This document shows positions 1 through 11,329 of a DNA stretch of 64,000 bases, one piece after another. Origin of the DNA: Dipteris shenzhenensis (taxonomy: Eukaryota > Polypodiophyta > Polypodiopsida > Gleicheniales); the NCBI GenBank assembly GCA_047967505.1, contig CM106538.1; one strand, written 5' to 3'. The notes beneath the pieces are model-generated. The model had not been told where the DNA came from and made no database searches. It was given only the letters and a program-made list of their open reading frames with translations. Position 1 is the first letter of the stretch, and every line of letters starts with the position of its first letter. The translations under genes and the position numbers were made by a program.

Positions 1-23
1 ATCCATTATATATTTTTGGAGTT

Positions 24-115
24 AGTGGGTTTGATGCTTAGGGATAGGTGTTGATGGTTTGAGGCTTAAAGATAGGTGTTTGGTGGGTTTGAGGCTTAGA
101 GATAGGTGTTGATGA
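24..115. repeat. Short tandem repeat, three ~24-bp copies
   Basis: Three copies of a GAGGCTTAGAGATAGGTGTT-like unit begin near 29, 57 and 88, separated by short G/T-rich linkers. Nothing coding is visible, and the array may extend beyond the left edge of the window. Confidence 0.6.
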
Positions 116-203
116 TGAGGCCTCACTCTTAATGGAAGGGGGTTCAATGCTCTATAGGTCCTTTTCCTTCTTCACCTCTCTATAGAAGAAGATTAATGCA
201 TGT

Positions 204-494
204 CTACATTGGAGAACCATTGACATTCTCCAGTTGATCCAACATATATAATAGTTGATAGTGTTTTCCAAGGATTACCAATTCTGTCACTATTCCTATA
301 GGCATGACAAAGGACTTGCACACCATATTGGGCATATAGATACTAATATAACCCAATGCTTCTATGGATTGACCATTAACTACACACAATTTAGATGAGG
401 TTTTGTTGAAGGGTACGTATGAAAGATTTGACCATATTTCTTGCAAGATGAGACTATGATTTGCACTTGTGTTAATCATTGACCTCGTTGACAT
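204..494 (-). pseudogene. Possible retropepsin fragment of a retrotransposon
   Basis: A 96-codon open stretch reads INTSANHSLI near its start, about where an aspartic protease would read DSGA-x-HSFI. A later VTELVILGKHY stretch recalls the conserved iLG turn of retropepsins. The catalytic D-S/T-G is not intact. Gypsy-type protease relic is the best reading, but the similarity is thin and a chance ORF is possible. No partner domains lie beside it. Confidence 0.28.
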
Positions 495-654
495 ATTATG
501 GCTCTATACTTGCAAATTAATAAATATCCTAGCAGGTTCAACTATGAGTTCTTCATTATCCCCCAACTCAGTGGGAGTTCCCATGTTTATGGTAATGAGG
601 TCTTTGCCACGTATGCATTGGCTTCTTCCATGGCTTAGTGAGGGGATTACACTT

Positions 655-1954
655 GGTACACAATCATATAGGGAAAAATAGAAGGGAAGCTAAATTGGAT
701 AGAGTATATCTATCACAAGACCTTATTAACCAAATAGTTAAAATTGGAGGCCAAAATTTTTATTCTCTTTGCTTATCTGATTACAAGTCTAGGGGTTTTA
801 AAGTAGACACTAGTCTGATTCAATGCAAAATTGTTCAGACTCAGATTTCATCCATCTAGAAGCAAAAAAGAGCTTAGCCTCAAAAGCCTGGGATAGGGTT
901 GTGACACAATCTTAGAGAGTACTAAAAACGACAAGGAAAAGCAAAGACAAAATTAGGGCTAAGAACAACTACTAAATGCCAAAAGAGTTTTAAGAACTCA
1001 AGAGAAAGTAAGACTAAATGAGAGTAAGGTTTACTTCAAAAAATAGTGGACAAGAAAAATGGATAGACCTACAAAAGACACCTTTAAACTTATCAAAAGA
1101 AAGAGAGCAAATGAGGAAATACCTATTCTTAAGAAAAAGGATGGAACAATAGCAATAGAATTTGAGGACAATAAACATACTCTATATGAGCATTGAGAGT
1201 TGCTCTCTACACCCATTGTACTTGATGAGTTTGTATAGAGGGCAAGGAAGATATGCCAAGAAGTTAGGCAAAATACTACACAAAACTTTGACTAGAGACC
1301 CCCTTAGAAGGATTGTGGATGTAATGGATGAGAGTAAGACCGCTAGTGAGGATGGACTCCCCATTGAGTTCTACAAATTTTTTTGGGAGCTCATAGGGCC
1401 TTATCTAATGCTTTAGAATAAGAATGTGGCAAATCAATAGTTGCCACCTCACATTAATGAGGCATTATCAAGCTGATACCCAAGGAGGGAAACAAGGAAG
1501 AAATAAAAAATGAGAGACCTTTAACCATGCTAAACTATAGTTATAAAATTTTGGCAAAGGCTCTAGCCCTTAGAATCAAGAAGGGAATGTATAGATGGAT
1601 ACTGAAAGAGCAGAAAGGCTTTATGAAAAAGAGGCACCTTCTTGAAGCTATAATAAATATATGGGAAGGATGTGAGTATGCAAGAGAATCCAAACATGAC
1701 ATATTTTACCTTAAAGTGGATTTTGACAAAGCCTATGATAGACGAGTGGAATTTTCTTATACAGTCTCTTTAGGACGTGGGCCTAGGACTTATTCTTGTT
1801 TCTCATATGCAACTTCTCTTAATAGTGCTTCAAGTAAGGTCTTTGTCCTTTAGCCCCCCTACTATATGCAATTGGTGATGATGGTCTTGGCTAGCTACTT
1901 TGTAAGAAAATTGAAGAGGGCACAACCAAAGGCATAGAACTCCCAAATGGGCAT
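655..1954 (+). pseudogene. LINE ORF2 remnant (endonuclease tail to reverse transcriptase), copy 1
   Basis: Pieces of a plant L1-type LINE ORF2 are spread over several frames. Near 676-720 KLDRVYLSQ resembles the LDR-x-(Y/F)-x-S end of the APE endonuclease. Near 1331-1410 SEDGLPIEFYKFFWELIGP matches the RT fingers motif PGPDG-FPxEFYK-xFW. From 1527 NYSYKILAKALALRIKK and KVDFDKAYDR continue the RT palm. Several stops and frameshifts make it dead. The 1331-1954 part is nearly identical by eye to 14267-14948, except that this copy lacks about 60 bp after 1845. It ends abruptly where the copia LTR starts. Confidence 0.85.
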
Positions 1955-2104
1955 TGTTGGGGTAAAGGGTAGTGTGCCCACCCACTTGTACAATGCCCAT
2001 GTATACTCATATATATATGATAAGAGGAATAAGCTGGAGTAGCTTTTTCTCCACCACTTTTGGTGTCTCCCCTTATCCCTTTGTGTGTGCTCTCCTCTCC
2101 CACA
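1955..2104 (+). repeat. 5' LTR of copia A (~150 bp)
   Basis: It begins TGTTGGGGTAAAG and ends CTCTCCCACA, directly followed by the primer site, which fits copia LTR termini. An AT-rich TATATATATG run near 2011-2020 could act as the promoter. At about 150 bp it is short for a plant copia LTR. The left boundary is set by the TGTTGG start and by the point where homology to the second LINE copy ends. Confidence 0.65.
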
Positions 2105-2106
2105 AT

Positions 2107-2118
2107 TGGTATCAGAGC
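2107..2118 (+). other. Primer-binding site (initiator tRNA-Met type)
   Basis: TGGTATCAGAGC is the standard plant copia primer-binding site, complementary to the 3' end of initiator tRNA-Met. It lies two bases after the LTR end and fixes the right boundary of the LTR. Confidence 0.85.
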
Positions 2119-4367
2119 CCATGGCGTTCGATCTACGAGGAGCTTGGTGAGAGGAGAATGGGCACTGCTTCGAGAGATCTACCGGGAGCTTTGGAGAGCT
2201 CGATTCTCTCATTCACGGAGAGATTTTGGGTAGACATCATCCAGATCTACTTGCTTAGAGTAGGAGTGGTTCGCGGAGGTCTTCTCTTTGTGGAGCTCAT
2301 TTTGGTTGAGGCGACAGCCATTGTTGTGTGGCATCCATGAGCATGGAGGACTCATCAATGGAGGCAAGGCTGAGAGAGCCATGGGGCAAGCCTTTGTGGT
2401 TGGTGATGCTGAAGCCTAAGAGTCGGAGGTGAGATAGGTCAGGTGCGCTACTCGTTGGAGTGGTGTGAGGCTATGGCTATGTGAGGAGCCGCCTATGCTA
2501 TCGGAAGTCTAGAGCTATGAGGGTGCAACTGTCATTCGAGCTTTGCTACTGTCAAGTCATGGGCATTGGCCCCCGTGTTGTGAGATGGTGCTATCTTGGT
2601 TGTTGGAAGGCTGAGCTTCATGCACAGAAGCTTGGAGAGTTGAGCCGCTTGAGTTGGAGGTTGGGGCTAGAGTGAGGCTTGGAGCTTCTCTGTTGCGGGA
2701 GATAGTTTATAGAATCTGTGGAATCTACGAGGTGTTGATTGCATGTTTGCTACAAGTCGTGTAGCTACTGTCATTTGGTTGTTGATGGATGTCGATGGAG
2801 AGCTCGTTTGGAGGCATTTTCCATCGGGTAGGCCATTAAGGAGTGTTGAGTTCATGAGGGAACATGGGAGCTTGCAGTTGTATAGGTCGTTAAGCCTTTG
2901 GACCTTTGCTAGTCACCATTGAGGAGTTGTTGCATGACGTCGATGCAGTTGTTGCAGGAGCCATTGTAGGGAGATGTTGCGTTGTTTGGAGAGCTAGCCG
3001 TATTTGGAGATAGTTCGAGTTTCTTGCTAGTCATCTTTGCTTCGCTCTTGCAAGCTGACTGTGCACTCTCCCATTGAAGATTTTTTTTTTTTGAAAGTGG
3101 TGCTTTATGCTAGCTCGAGTAGTCACCTACGTAGATAGGCCAAGTAGATAGGCTGCTCATGGGTTGCAGGAACTTTGGCAGTGGCAGTGACACATGCTTT
3201 GACAGTGGTACATGCCTGGTTGAGATGCATTAATAGTTCGTTGGATGCATGGTTATTTGCCTATGTTGGATACATACAGTGGTACGGTGATGTATTGAGA
3301 TCCTGTCAGATTAACATTGTTTGGAGCTGTTTTAGGGCTGGTTTGTCAGCATTTTGGGGCTGATTTGTTACCGTATTCGGGGCTGATTTTATGGCATTGT
3401 GTTTGCCATTGGTCAGGACATTACAATTGCTGCTGTTGCTATTTTTTATGACAAAACAGTCATTTTCAGGACTGAATATCTCTTTCCTGGTGCGGAATTG
3501 CACTTTGTGCTAAACTAGAAAGTTGTAGTTCACAGAAATACAACAACTTTGCTTTTGGGAGCAAGTTGATCCGGTATAAGCTGCAAGAGTTATAGCCTTT
3601 GCAAAACCACAAAAAGTTGCAGTCTACTGTCTATTTGTGACCAATGTGCAGGAAGCTGTTTTTCAGGTGAGAATATCTAAGAATCCACAAGGATTTGGCT
3701 CTTAAGGTCAACTGATAAGTTGTAGATCTTTCTACCAGCTACAACTTTGCTGTTTACAACTTTGGCATCCAGTCTTTCAGTGAAAAGATATTGCTGTTCA
3801 CAAAATAGGGACAGCGTGTTATTTTGCCCAAAGTGGCTGTGAGGTATTGTTGTAGGAATTTCTCTTGCACAACAGTGAATTGGGAACTCACAGTAAATTA
3901 CAGAAAGTGATTAGGATCTCACTTCAGTCCAAGGGCATTATTAGCATTTTGGCAAGTCACTTGGGCACATTTGGCAAGTGGTGAATGCTTGATTTTGTTG
4001 CCAAAGGATTGCACACTTGAGGTGATGCATTGGTGATGCAATAAATGCCATTTCGATGCATTATGGATTTGCATTGGTGGATGCCGCACTGATGTTTATG
4101 GATAGTTGAGCTGGGCTCCTATTGCCATTGGTTGAGCAGGCATTGCTCATTTGGTTCAGTGCATTTCTTACTTGGATTGCCAGGCATTGGTAGGTTACTG
4201 GGCTGCATATATTCTGTTTATGCCTCTTTATTGCTGAGTGCTTTTGAGCATTGGATCAGCCAGTTTATTTGGAGACCTGATTGGTCTAGACAACACTATA
4301 TTTTTGGTCATTTGGGTTGCCTATTGTATTATACTGCTCTTTGGTTGTGAGCTATTGTGCCACAGAT
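2119..4367 (+). other. Long leader of copia A, no recognisable gene
   Basis: About 2.25 kb separate the primer site from the gag ATG. Copia leaders are often only tens to a few hundred bases. The first kilobase is G-rich; a T-run lies near 3082-3092; the rest is mixed. Short ORFs are present, but none resembles a known domain. It may be a natural long leader or contain unrelated inserted sequence. Confidence 0.5.
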
Positions 4368-4935
4368 ATGGCATCTACAGCTGGTAGTGCCCTCTTTGAT
4401 ATTGAGAGGTTGGATGGATCAAACTTTCAGTATTGGAAAGAGCAGATTTATGATGTGTTAGTGAAAAAAAGGTAGCATAAGCCCATTCAATGCAAAGGTG
4501 TCAAGCCTAATAGCATTAAACAAAGTGATTGGAATGACATGGATGAGCAAGCATGCTCTATCATTCAGTCATCACTCTCGAAGTCAATCTACTTGCAGGT
4601 ACAGGATGGTGTACAGGGTGTAGACTGCCATGCATATGAGTTCTATACTCGTATATGCCGGATGTATGACCATGATAGTGTTATGTTACAGCATGATGGG
4701 CTGAAATGTCTTGATGGCTGAAATACAGCCTTGATATGCACTCCAAAAGTCGATAAATTGGTAGATGTTTAAGGGGGAATTCCAAGAGCAAGTCTAGCTC
4801 TCGGACTTGTGTTAGATGTTTCTATTATGGAAAGTATGGCCACATGAAAAAGTATTGCTAGAAATGGCTGAGAAAATACAAGAAGAAGAGCAAGGTTAAG
4901 AATAATAGGAAGAAGGAGAAGAAGCATGTTGAGCT
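4368..4935 (+). pseudogene. Copia A gag remnant
   Basis: The ATG at 4368 opens with a UBN2/DUF4219-type copia Gag start (ALFDIERLDGSNFQYWKEQI), as in Gag proteins that package element RNA. An in-frame TAG near 4473 breaks it and reading resumes afterwards. A CCHC knuckle lies at 4817-4858 as CFYYGKYGHMKKYC, in which the second zinc-binding Cys has become Tyr. A stop follows the last Cys. The Lys-rich tail leads toward the protease. Confidence 0.75.
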
Positions 4936-4942
4936 TCAAGGC

Positions 4943-5500
4943 ATGGATGCCAGGGTTTCCATTGACAGTAGCAGTGATGAAGGCATTCTTTTATCTATGT
5001 CTGACACCTCCTTCTTGGCCACTGATGTACCCATTCTTGGTGATTGGATGTTAGATCCATGTGCTTCATGTCATATGACCCCTCATTGGTCATGGTTCAG
5101 TGCATATCAGGAATGCATTGTGGAGAGTGGTTTGATGGGCATTGATCATTCTATGGATGTCTATGGTTATGGGGATATCCACCTTGTTATGCCTAGTGGC
5201 TCTATTCTTGTTCTACAGAGGGTTAGACATATACCAGGACTTGCTACAAGCAAGATCAGTATTGGACTGTTGGTTGAGATAGGTTATCATGTCTCTTTGG
5301 GTGATCATGCATGGAAGATTGCTAGAGGCAATCTGGTTATGGCTAGGGGATCATGGGTTGGATTCTCTTATACATTGCATGTATCAAGTGTCTAGGATAA
5401 GATGCTTATGATTAGTAAGCAGCCATCAGTTAGTCTATGGTATGCCAGACTTGGACATATGTCTACTGCAGGTATGGAAGCCCTTACAACATTGAGATAC
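4943..5500 (+). pseudogene. Copia A protease and GAG-pre-integrase region
   Basis: WMLDPCASCHMTPH near 5046-5090 aligns with the copia protease core W-x-x-DSGAS-x-HMT, but the active-site DSG reads DPC, so the protease is inactive. RHIPGLATSKISIG is the usual downstream protease segment. LWYARLGHMS near 5439-5465 is the His-containing start of the integrase zinc finger. A TAG at about 5393 separates the two parts. Confidence 0.75.
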
Positions 5501-5639
5501 ATTCCTGTTATGGATCTCTCTCAAATTTTATCTCATGATTGTGATGATGGTCAGCAGTCAGAGCAGGATCCTCTTTTGTGAGGAAGACAGTCAATTTCAC
5601 TCGTTTGCCTTGTTCCTCGCCTGGGTCCGTTTTTGGTCA

Positions 5640-6162
5640 TTATGGAGCATTTGGTTGCAGAGGACTCATCTATCATTTGGTATGTTGAGCCATTGCAGTT
5701 GGTTCATAGTGCAGTTTGTGGGCCTATGCCTACCATTTCACTGGGTGGCGCCTCTTACTTTGTGACATTTATTGATGCAGCTACAAAGTACATATGGGTA
5801 TATCCGATTCGGCAGAAGCATGATGTATATGATACATTTAGCGCTTCTTGGGTAATGTTGAAAATCAGTCAGGAAAGAAGCTATTGAGCTTGATGACTGA
5901 TGGTGATGCAGAGTTTACCTCTTCTAGATTTCAGCATCTATGTGATACACTTGGTATCAGGAGGGTGTTGACCACTCCTTATCTTTCTGCTCACGATGCC
6001 TTGGCAGAAGGCATAAATCAGATTCTATTGGATAGGATTGGTAGCATGCTACGATATGTAGGTCTTACCAAATGCTATTGGGCTGAGGCATGTAAGATAG
6101 CTGCATACTTGCTTAACATGTCACCCAGGAGATCTCTGAATGGTAGACTCTTCTTGAAGTAG
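5640..6162 (+). pseudogene. Copia A integrase remnant
   Basis: HSAVCGPMP replaces the usual HSDVCGPM, so the first catalytic Asp is Ala. YFVTFIDAATKYIWVY continues the RNase-H-like fold. After a frameshift near 5850, LMTDGDAEFTS covers the second catalytic Asp region, and YWAEACKIAAYLLNMSP is the typical copia integrase tail. The element's recognisable sequence ends at 6162. Confidence 0.8.
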
Positions 6163-6165
6163 CAA

Positions 6166-6579
6166 CTCTATCAATAGTAGGAGCTTTGCTTATATGGCCA
6201 GCTCAAATATGGCTCTGAATTACTTGAAAGAAGGGAGCAAGCTATTGAGAGTAAAAAATGAGATTCCTTTGACATAACATTTCCCCACACACCCCATTTC
6301 ATCCCTCTTAATGTCATTGGTTAACATTTTCTTTAGAGATTTCTAAAAGAGAGGCTAGTGGACAGATTTAAGCTCAAACTTCCTTTCAAAAATTCTATGT
6401 ATGAAAGCCAAAATTTGGCTTTTGGGCCCTCCCCTCTCCTCTAACCTCTCTCTTATTGCCTCTCCCCTTCATATTTCCTCATAGAGAAAGAATCACTCCA
6501 TTATCTAGCTAAAGAAATTGATCTTTGGAATGATTTGTCTATTTTGAAGTTCAATAGCCTTAGAGAAGGAATGGGAAAA
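6166..6579. other. Unassigned stretch
   Basis: No copia continuation, gene or RNA is recognised between the integrase remnant and the 50-bp repeat. Short ORFs here show no conserved motif. Confidence 0.5.
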
Positions 6580-6729
6580 GACAATAGAATGAGTGCAAGA
6601 GCAGATTGGAGGATAATAGAACCACAAAAGACAATAGAATGAGTACAAAAGTGGATTTGAGGATAATAGAACAAGAGAAGACAATAGAATGAGTGTAAAG
6701 GTGGATTGAATGATAGAATAAAATTATAA
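6580..6729. repeat. 50-bp tandem repeat, three copies
   Basis: Units beginning GACAATAGAATGAGTGCAA start at exactly 6580, 6630 and 6680. The first two are very similar; the third drifts in its last 15 bases. No coding role is apparent. Confidence 0.85.
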
Positions 6730-8254
6730 CCTATGGATGCATTGCACCAATTGGTGGTACTCACTGATAACAATAGAGCCTACCTGAGTGTTTCAATAAA
6801 ATTTCTTACTTTGTAATATCCATGGTGCTACATTGTTTTTATGAAGATTCACTTATGCTCTTCTATAGGAACCTCATAGAGGAGGTGATGGGAACAATGG
6901 AAACGAATGATATGGACTCTTAAAAAGTCAGAGACAAAATAATGTCATTGAAATGCTAAAGGACACAAGACACAAAGGCCTATATGTGTAAGTTGCTCGA
7001 GAGGTGGTGCAATGCTTCAGGGGCATGATGGATGTGAAGGAGATGTTGGTAGCTTGTGATGTTGATAGTGTAAGTTGAGGCTTATGCATCTTTTTCTTAA
7101 AATTTTTAAGTATGCTATTGTGGGAAAGTGTAAGGAATATTAGTTCCACTACCAACACCTTGGTCTATAAAGCTTGTACAACAAGAAATAAACCGATGTG
7201 CTAGAGAATGCCTAGAGAATACCATTGTGTAAGCGGAACGATGAATTGGAAGAGTAAAAGAATTCTAGTATCCAACAATTTTAGATGAATTTTTCCAATA
7301 ATGTTTCCTTAGATGTTGGGAATCTACATAGAGCCATGCTCAACCATGGTCAAATTCTATGGAATGCGAAAAGATGGTAAGAGGAGCTCCACCTTTGCAT
7401 TGAGCTTTACTTGGTTTTGTTTTTTAACCTAGCTATTTTTCTAATTCATTATACATAGTGTAATGGTAAGCTAGTATTTTCTATCAAAACGACTGAAGCT
7501 CAATTGGTCAAAGAGCACAAGCTAGATAGGGAGAGTATTTGTATTATGAACAAATCCTTGCATCTTGTTCAAGGGAATGAGACAGTTATGCAAGCTTTCT
7601 TAGTCCCAATCTGAGAAGGACACATGATTGCTTGCTACATTTGAGACTAAAATATACTTCCATGAGACATTGAGATGGGTTCTAGAGAGAATAGGCATCC
7701 CATCAATTATTCAAAGATGAGAGGGAGGGAAAACATAGTCATTGAATGGGCATGGAACATTTCAAGTTGAATGGCATGTTGCTGGTAGTGCTTGTTGGTT
7801 GTGTCACATGCAGGTATTGCATGTGTTCTTTGGATGCAAAAGGTGGCTTACAATGGGAGAATGACATTTTCTCTCGTACCGAAGGCTGGCTTCCATTTGC
7901 AACAAGAAGTATTCGAAGTGGGATACCATCTTGCATGTGTCCTAGGATATCATTCTCGTGTCTACTCAAGCATGTTTTAATCTGCAGTTTGTACAGTTCA
8001 CTGGAGAAAGCCCTTCTAACTAAAATTGTGGTAGTACTATGCTAAAGTGGATAGATCCTTGTGCAATTAACTAGCTCACATGCTATGGTGGCTGGATTTC
8101 ATTCTAGTTTTGTGAAACTCACTCCATCTCTGTCCATGCATGGGGGAAAATTCCATACTTTACCCTTGAATAATGGTTTGTAGTTTGTGTGAAGTTCTCG
8201 CAATCTTCTTTCCTTTTGCTATCTTGAAAAGGGACAATTTAGCCAATGTCTTTG
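6730..8254. other. Unassigned stretch
   Basis: No protein domain or RNA gene is recognised on either strand. It leads into the gypsy RT tail that becomes readable at about 8255. The 99-codon ORF at 7746-8045 has no recognisable motif. Confidence 0.45.
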
Positions 8255-8845
8255 ACACCTAGCCAGTGGTCACATTGTATCCACCGATGGGATTCAAGTA
8301 GATCCAAAGAAGATTGAGTGCATAGTCACATGGCCTAAACCTCGAGATATACATGAATTAACATCATTCTTGGGATTGTGTAGCTTTCATAGAAAGCTCA
8401 TCAAGAATTTCGCATACATTGCACATCCATTGACAGACCTTCTTAGAAAAGCTAAACATTTCTTATGGACCGAGCGTCCACATAAATCTTTTACAGCTTT
8501 GAACTCTCACACAAGCTCTTGTGTTGCAACTACCCGATTGCTCTAGACCATTCTTTGTAGTTGTAACCGATGCTAGTGGATATGGAATTGGAGCCGTGCT
8601 TATGCAGGATGGACATCCAATAGCATATGAGAGCCAAAAATTTAAACCAGTGGAATGCAATTCTAGTACATATGATAAAGAATTAACCGCTGCTATTGTG
8701 CATGCCTTACGAATGTGGAAACATTATTTGATGGGAGTTGAGTTTCTTATCAAAACTGATCAGCAAAGTATCAAGCATTTGTTGACTCAGCCACTAATAT
8801 CTGATAGGCACATCAAGTGGGCATCATTTATACAAAGTTTTTAGC
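8255..8845 (+). pseudogene. Gypsy A RT tail and RNase H
   Basis: VDPKKIECIVTWPKPRDIHE then ELTSFLGLCSFHRKLIKNFA (8300-8420) is the gypsy RT connection. From 8521 VVTDASGYGIGAVLMQDGHP, YDKELTAAIVHALRMWKHYL and KTDQQSIKHLL give RNase H with catalytic Asp, Glu and Asp still visible. A frameshift near 8505 and a TAG at 8842 break it. The usual DHQS reads DQQS. Confidence 0.85.
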
Positions 8846-8847
8846 CC

Positions 8848-9372
8848 ATGATTCAGTATCAACCTGGAAAAATAAATGTAGTTGCTGATGCTCTTAGCAG
8901 AAAGCCAAGTATTAATCACATCACTACTATAGAGACCCAGCCTTTCGAAGGTATGAAGAATTCCTATCAAGAGGATACAGACTTTTTTGATATATGGAAC
9001 AAATTAGAGAATAATAATTGGAATCCTATGTTGGACTATTCATGCAATGACGGATACCTCTTTTATCAAAAGAAACTATGCATCACTCGACCATTTAGAC
9101 AAATTGTAATGGAAGAAATGCACCAACCACCATGTATGGGACATAGGGGAGTGACTGCCACTTTACAAGTGATAGTGAGGGAATTTCATTGGCCTACTAT
9201 AAGAAAAGATGTGGTTAAGTTTGTAGCCGAATGCATCACTTGCCAGAAGATCAAGAGTTACAAAGGAAAGACCCCAGGATTGCTAATGCCTTTGCCTATT
9301 CCTATGCAACCTTGGGAAGAGATATATATGGATTTTTATAATAGGTTTTCCTACTACAACGAATCAAAATGA
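8848..9372 (+). pseudogene. Gypsy A RNase H end and integrase zinc-binding domain
   Basis: A 174-codon stretch begins with YQPGKINVVADALSRKPS, the conserved end of gypsy RNase H. It then holds the integrase H2C2 finger (MGHRGVTATLQ, then CITCQKIK). LMPLPIPMQPWEEIYMDF is the entry to the integrase core. A frameshift after 9330 interrupts the first catalytic Asp region. The H2C2 residues look intact. Confidence 0.85.
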
Positions 9373-9493
9373 TATGATCTGGACAATAGTAGATCGCTTT
9401 AGTAAGCAAGCTTATTTCATCCCATATAAGAAGACTTTAACAGCTCAGTAAGCTGCACATTTATTCATCAAGCATATCTTTGTTCATCATGGC

Positions 9494-9751
9494 TTGCCAA
9501 AGATTATATTGTCTGATCGAGATTCAAAGTTTTATAGTAATTTTTGGACTACATTATTTCATAATCTTGGCATTAAGTTAGATTTCTCATCAGCTTTTCA
9601 TCCAGAATCGAATGGACAAACTAAAGTTACAAATAGTACTATTCAGGATATGATAAGAGCTTATGTGGGAAGTCAACTAAAGACTTGGGACAAATATCTT
9701 CACCTCTTACAGTTTGCTTATAATAATATTCCTCATTCTACAACTTGGGCC
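9494..9751 (+). pseudogene. Gypsy A integrase core end
   Basis: MPKIILSDRDSKFYSNFW carries the second catalytic Asp, and AFHPESNGQTKVTNSTIQDM covers the catalytic Glu site, where the usual QTE reads QTK. YLHLLQFAYNNIPHSTT follows, then the reading enters LTR-like DNA. The C-terminal GPY/F and chromodomain part is absent here. Confidence 0.8.
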
Positions 9752-9869
9752 ACTCATTTAGGGGGGGAGATTGTACCCAGTCTATTGTCGTTTTCATGGT
9801 ATGATTGTGCTCTTCTTCTCCAATTGATTAAGTGGTGAATTTGTGTTGAAGATAATTACCTTTTGGTTT
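9752..9869 (+). repeat. LTR piece shared with 19652-19776
   Basis: GCCACTCAT, a run of seven or more G, AGATTGTA and the following ~90 bases match 19652-19776 with a few substitutions. The match ends at TTTTGGTTT in both. It is read as the downstream (R/U5) part of the gypsy A/B LTR. Confidence 0.65.
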
Positions 9870-10559
9870 CAAAAATACATTCGTAGATTCACTAGAAGCA
9901 GATACCACACACCTACAATCAATCCAATTTCAAGGCTTGTATATTCACTTCTATCATATGGGTTGCCAACAAGGAACATAAAATGACAACTATTGCAATT
10001 TGAGAGCAATTTTTTTAAAAATTACTGGGATAAATGTTTGAATTCTAAAAGTATGTTATTTAGTTCTTCTACACCCATCATCTTTGTATTTGAATCTATA
10101 AGGACACAATATTTTTTGCATTTGGATGTCCTTGGCCATGTCTTTTTAAATTTTTTTTACCAACATTAGTAAACTTTTGCACATACTCACCCACAAGATG
10201 GTTGACAGCTTGAGTCAAGATTATGGACTCTCTATGTGGGAATGATGGCCAATTTGTATTGCCAAACTAGTGTAGTGAATGCCATTTGAGATAACATAAT
10301 ATACTTTCCTTTGCATGCTCTAGTAGTAGATAATGGCTTCTCAGTATAGTTCTTAAGTCTATAGAAGATAATGGCTTCTCGGTATAGTTCTTAAGTCTAT
10401 ACAAGAAACGACAAAAGCCCAAATAATGTGAAGTCTTCCCTTGAAACAATGAAACCCCAAATAATGTGAAGTCTTTGACATATTAGTTGCACTAGTAGCC
10501 AAAAAATGAGCACATTGCAAATTTGTGTACTCAAAATATCCTCACACAATGAGTGATCC
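9870..10559. other. Unassigned stretch with a 38-bp direct duplication
   Basis: GATAATGGCTTCTC followed by a shared tail ending TAAGTCTATA occurs twice in tandem at about 10329-10366 and 10367-10404. A 20-base CCAAATAATGTGAAGTCTT motif is repeated near 10420 and 10455. No gene is recognised. Confidence 0.5.
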
Positions 10560-11329
10560 AAATTGGCAAGCCTTGAAACACTGAGAGGGCAAGGTGGAGG
10601 ATGGTGATGGCTGTGATAGTGATGGGGCCTTCCACTAGCGCAAATAACCTCTGCTTCCCCTTAGGCTAGAGTATGGTTATATCTCAAATTTCTCCAAATA
10701 TTTCTCATGGGAAAAAGATATAGCTAACGAGATTAACTTTCCACCATTGAAAGTGACTAAGGAGCAAGACTTGTCATGACACAGAACACAACAAAGAGCA
10801 GTGTCTCACAAGATGGAAATGGAAGAGAAGAATGAAGCTCGTTCTCCTACCACAGGATGCTTGACGAGGAGGGAGGCCCTCTTATGTGCATGTAGCGATG
10901 GCTTCAGGAGGGTTCTTTGTGCTTCCCCCTACATCGAGGGTGATGTCTTCTTTTAGTGATGTCTATGGTGGAGAAGAAACTCTCCTACCCATAGTAAGAA
11001 GGAGAAGTGCAAGCACTAGAGGAGGGCATTGAGTGACACAAAACAGAGGAGCAAGAAGCTCTCCAAGTGAATGAAGAAGAAGGGAGACCAATCATGTAGG
11101 AAATACTCCAAGCTCTCGAGGGGACATAGTCTTGCTATAACCTCAAAAGAAGGTGAGGAATCCTATCCATCGATTGAGAAGACAAGAGATCTTAGCAAGA
11201 CCCAAAAGGATGGCACACCATCCCCCCCAATAATCCTACCAACAGAGCCACAAATGACCCCAAAGAGAAGGAAGCTACACAACAAACTACTAAGGATAGC
11301 GAGGAATGTCTAAGAACATTGTCAAAATT

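Larger units (their letters stand above)
1955..6165 (+). mobile_element. Ty1/copia LTR retrotransposon, 3'-truncated (copia A)
   Basis: The order is a short 5' LTR (1955-2104), a tRNA-Met primer site (2107-2118), a leader of about 2.2 kb, then gag, protease and integrase in copia order. RT, RNase H and a 3' LTR are missing: recognisable copia sequence stops near 6162 inside the integrase domain. Every domain carries stops, frameshifts or catalytic substitutions. It sits immediately after the broken end of a LINE, so it probably inserted into that LINE. No target-site duplication can be tested because the right end is lost. Confidence 0.8.
8255..9869 (+). mobile_element. Ty3/gypsy fragment (gypsy A): RT tail, RNase H, integrase joined to an LTR piece
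   Basis: A 5'-truncated gypsy pol in the order RT connection, RNase H, integrase zinc finger and integrase core. At about 9752 the integrase reading runs straight into a ~115-bp segment also found at 19652-19776, where it forms the downstream part of the LTR of gypsy B. The simplest reading is a deletion joining integrase to LTR. The 18330-19776 piece carries the integrase C-terminus missing here and probably belongs to the same family. Confidence 0.8.

Noticed and set aside
2107-2118. Reading the TGGTATCAGAGC sites as tRNA gene ends
   Set aside because: They occur directly after LTR ends in three places and match the known primer-binding function. No tRNA cloverleaf surrounds them.
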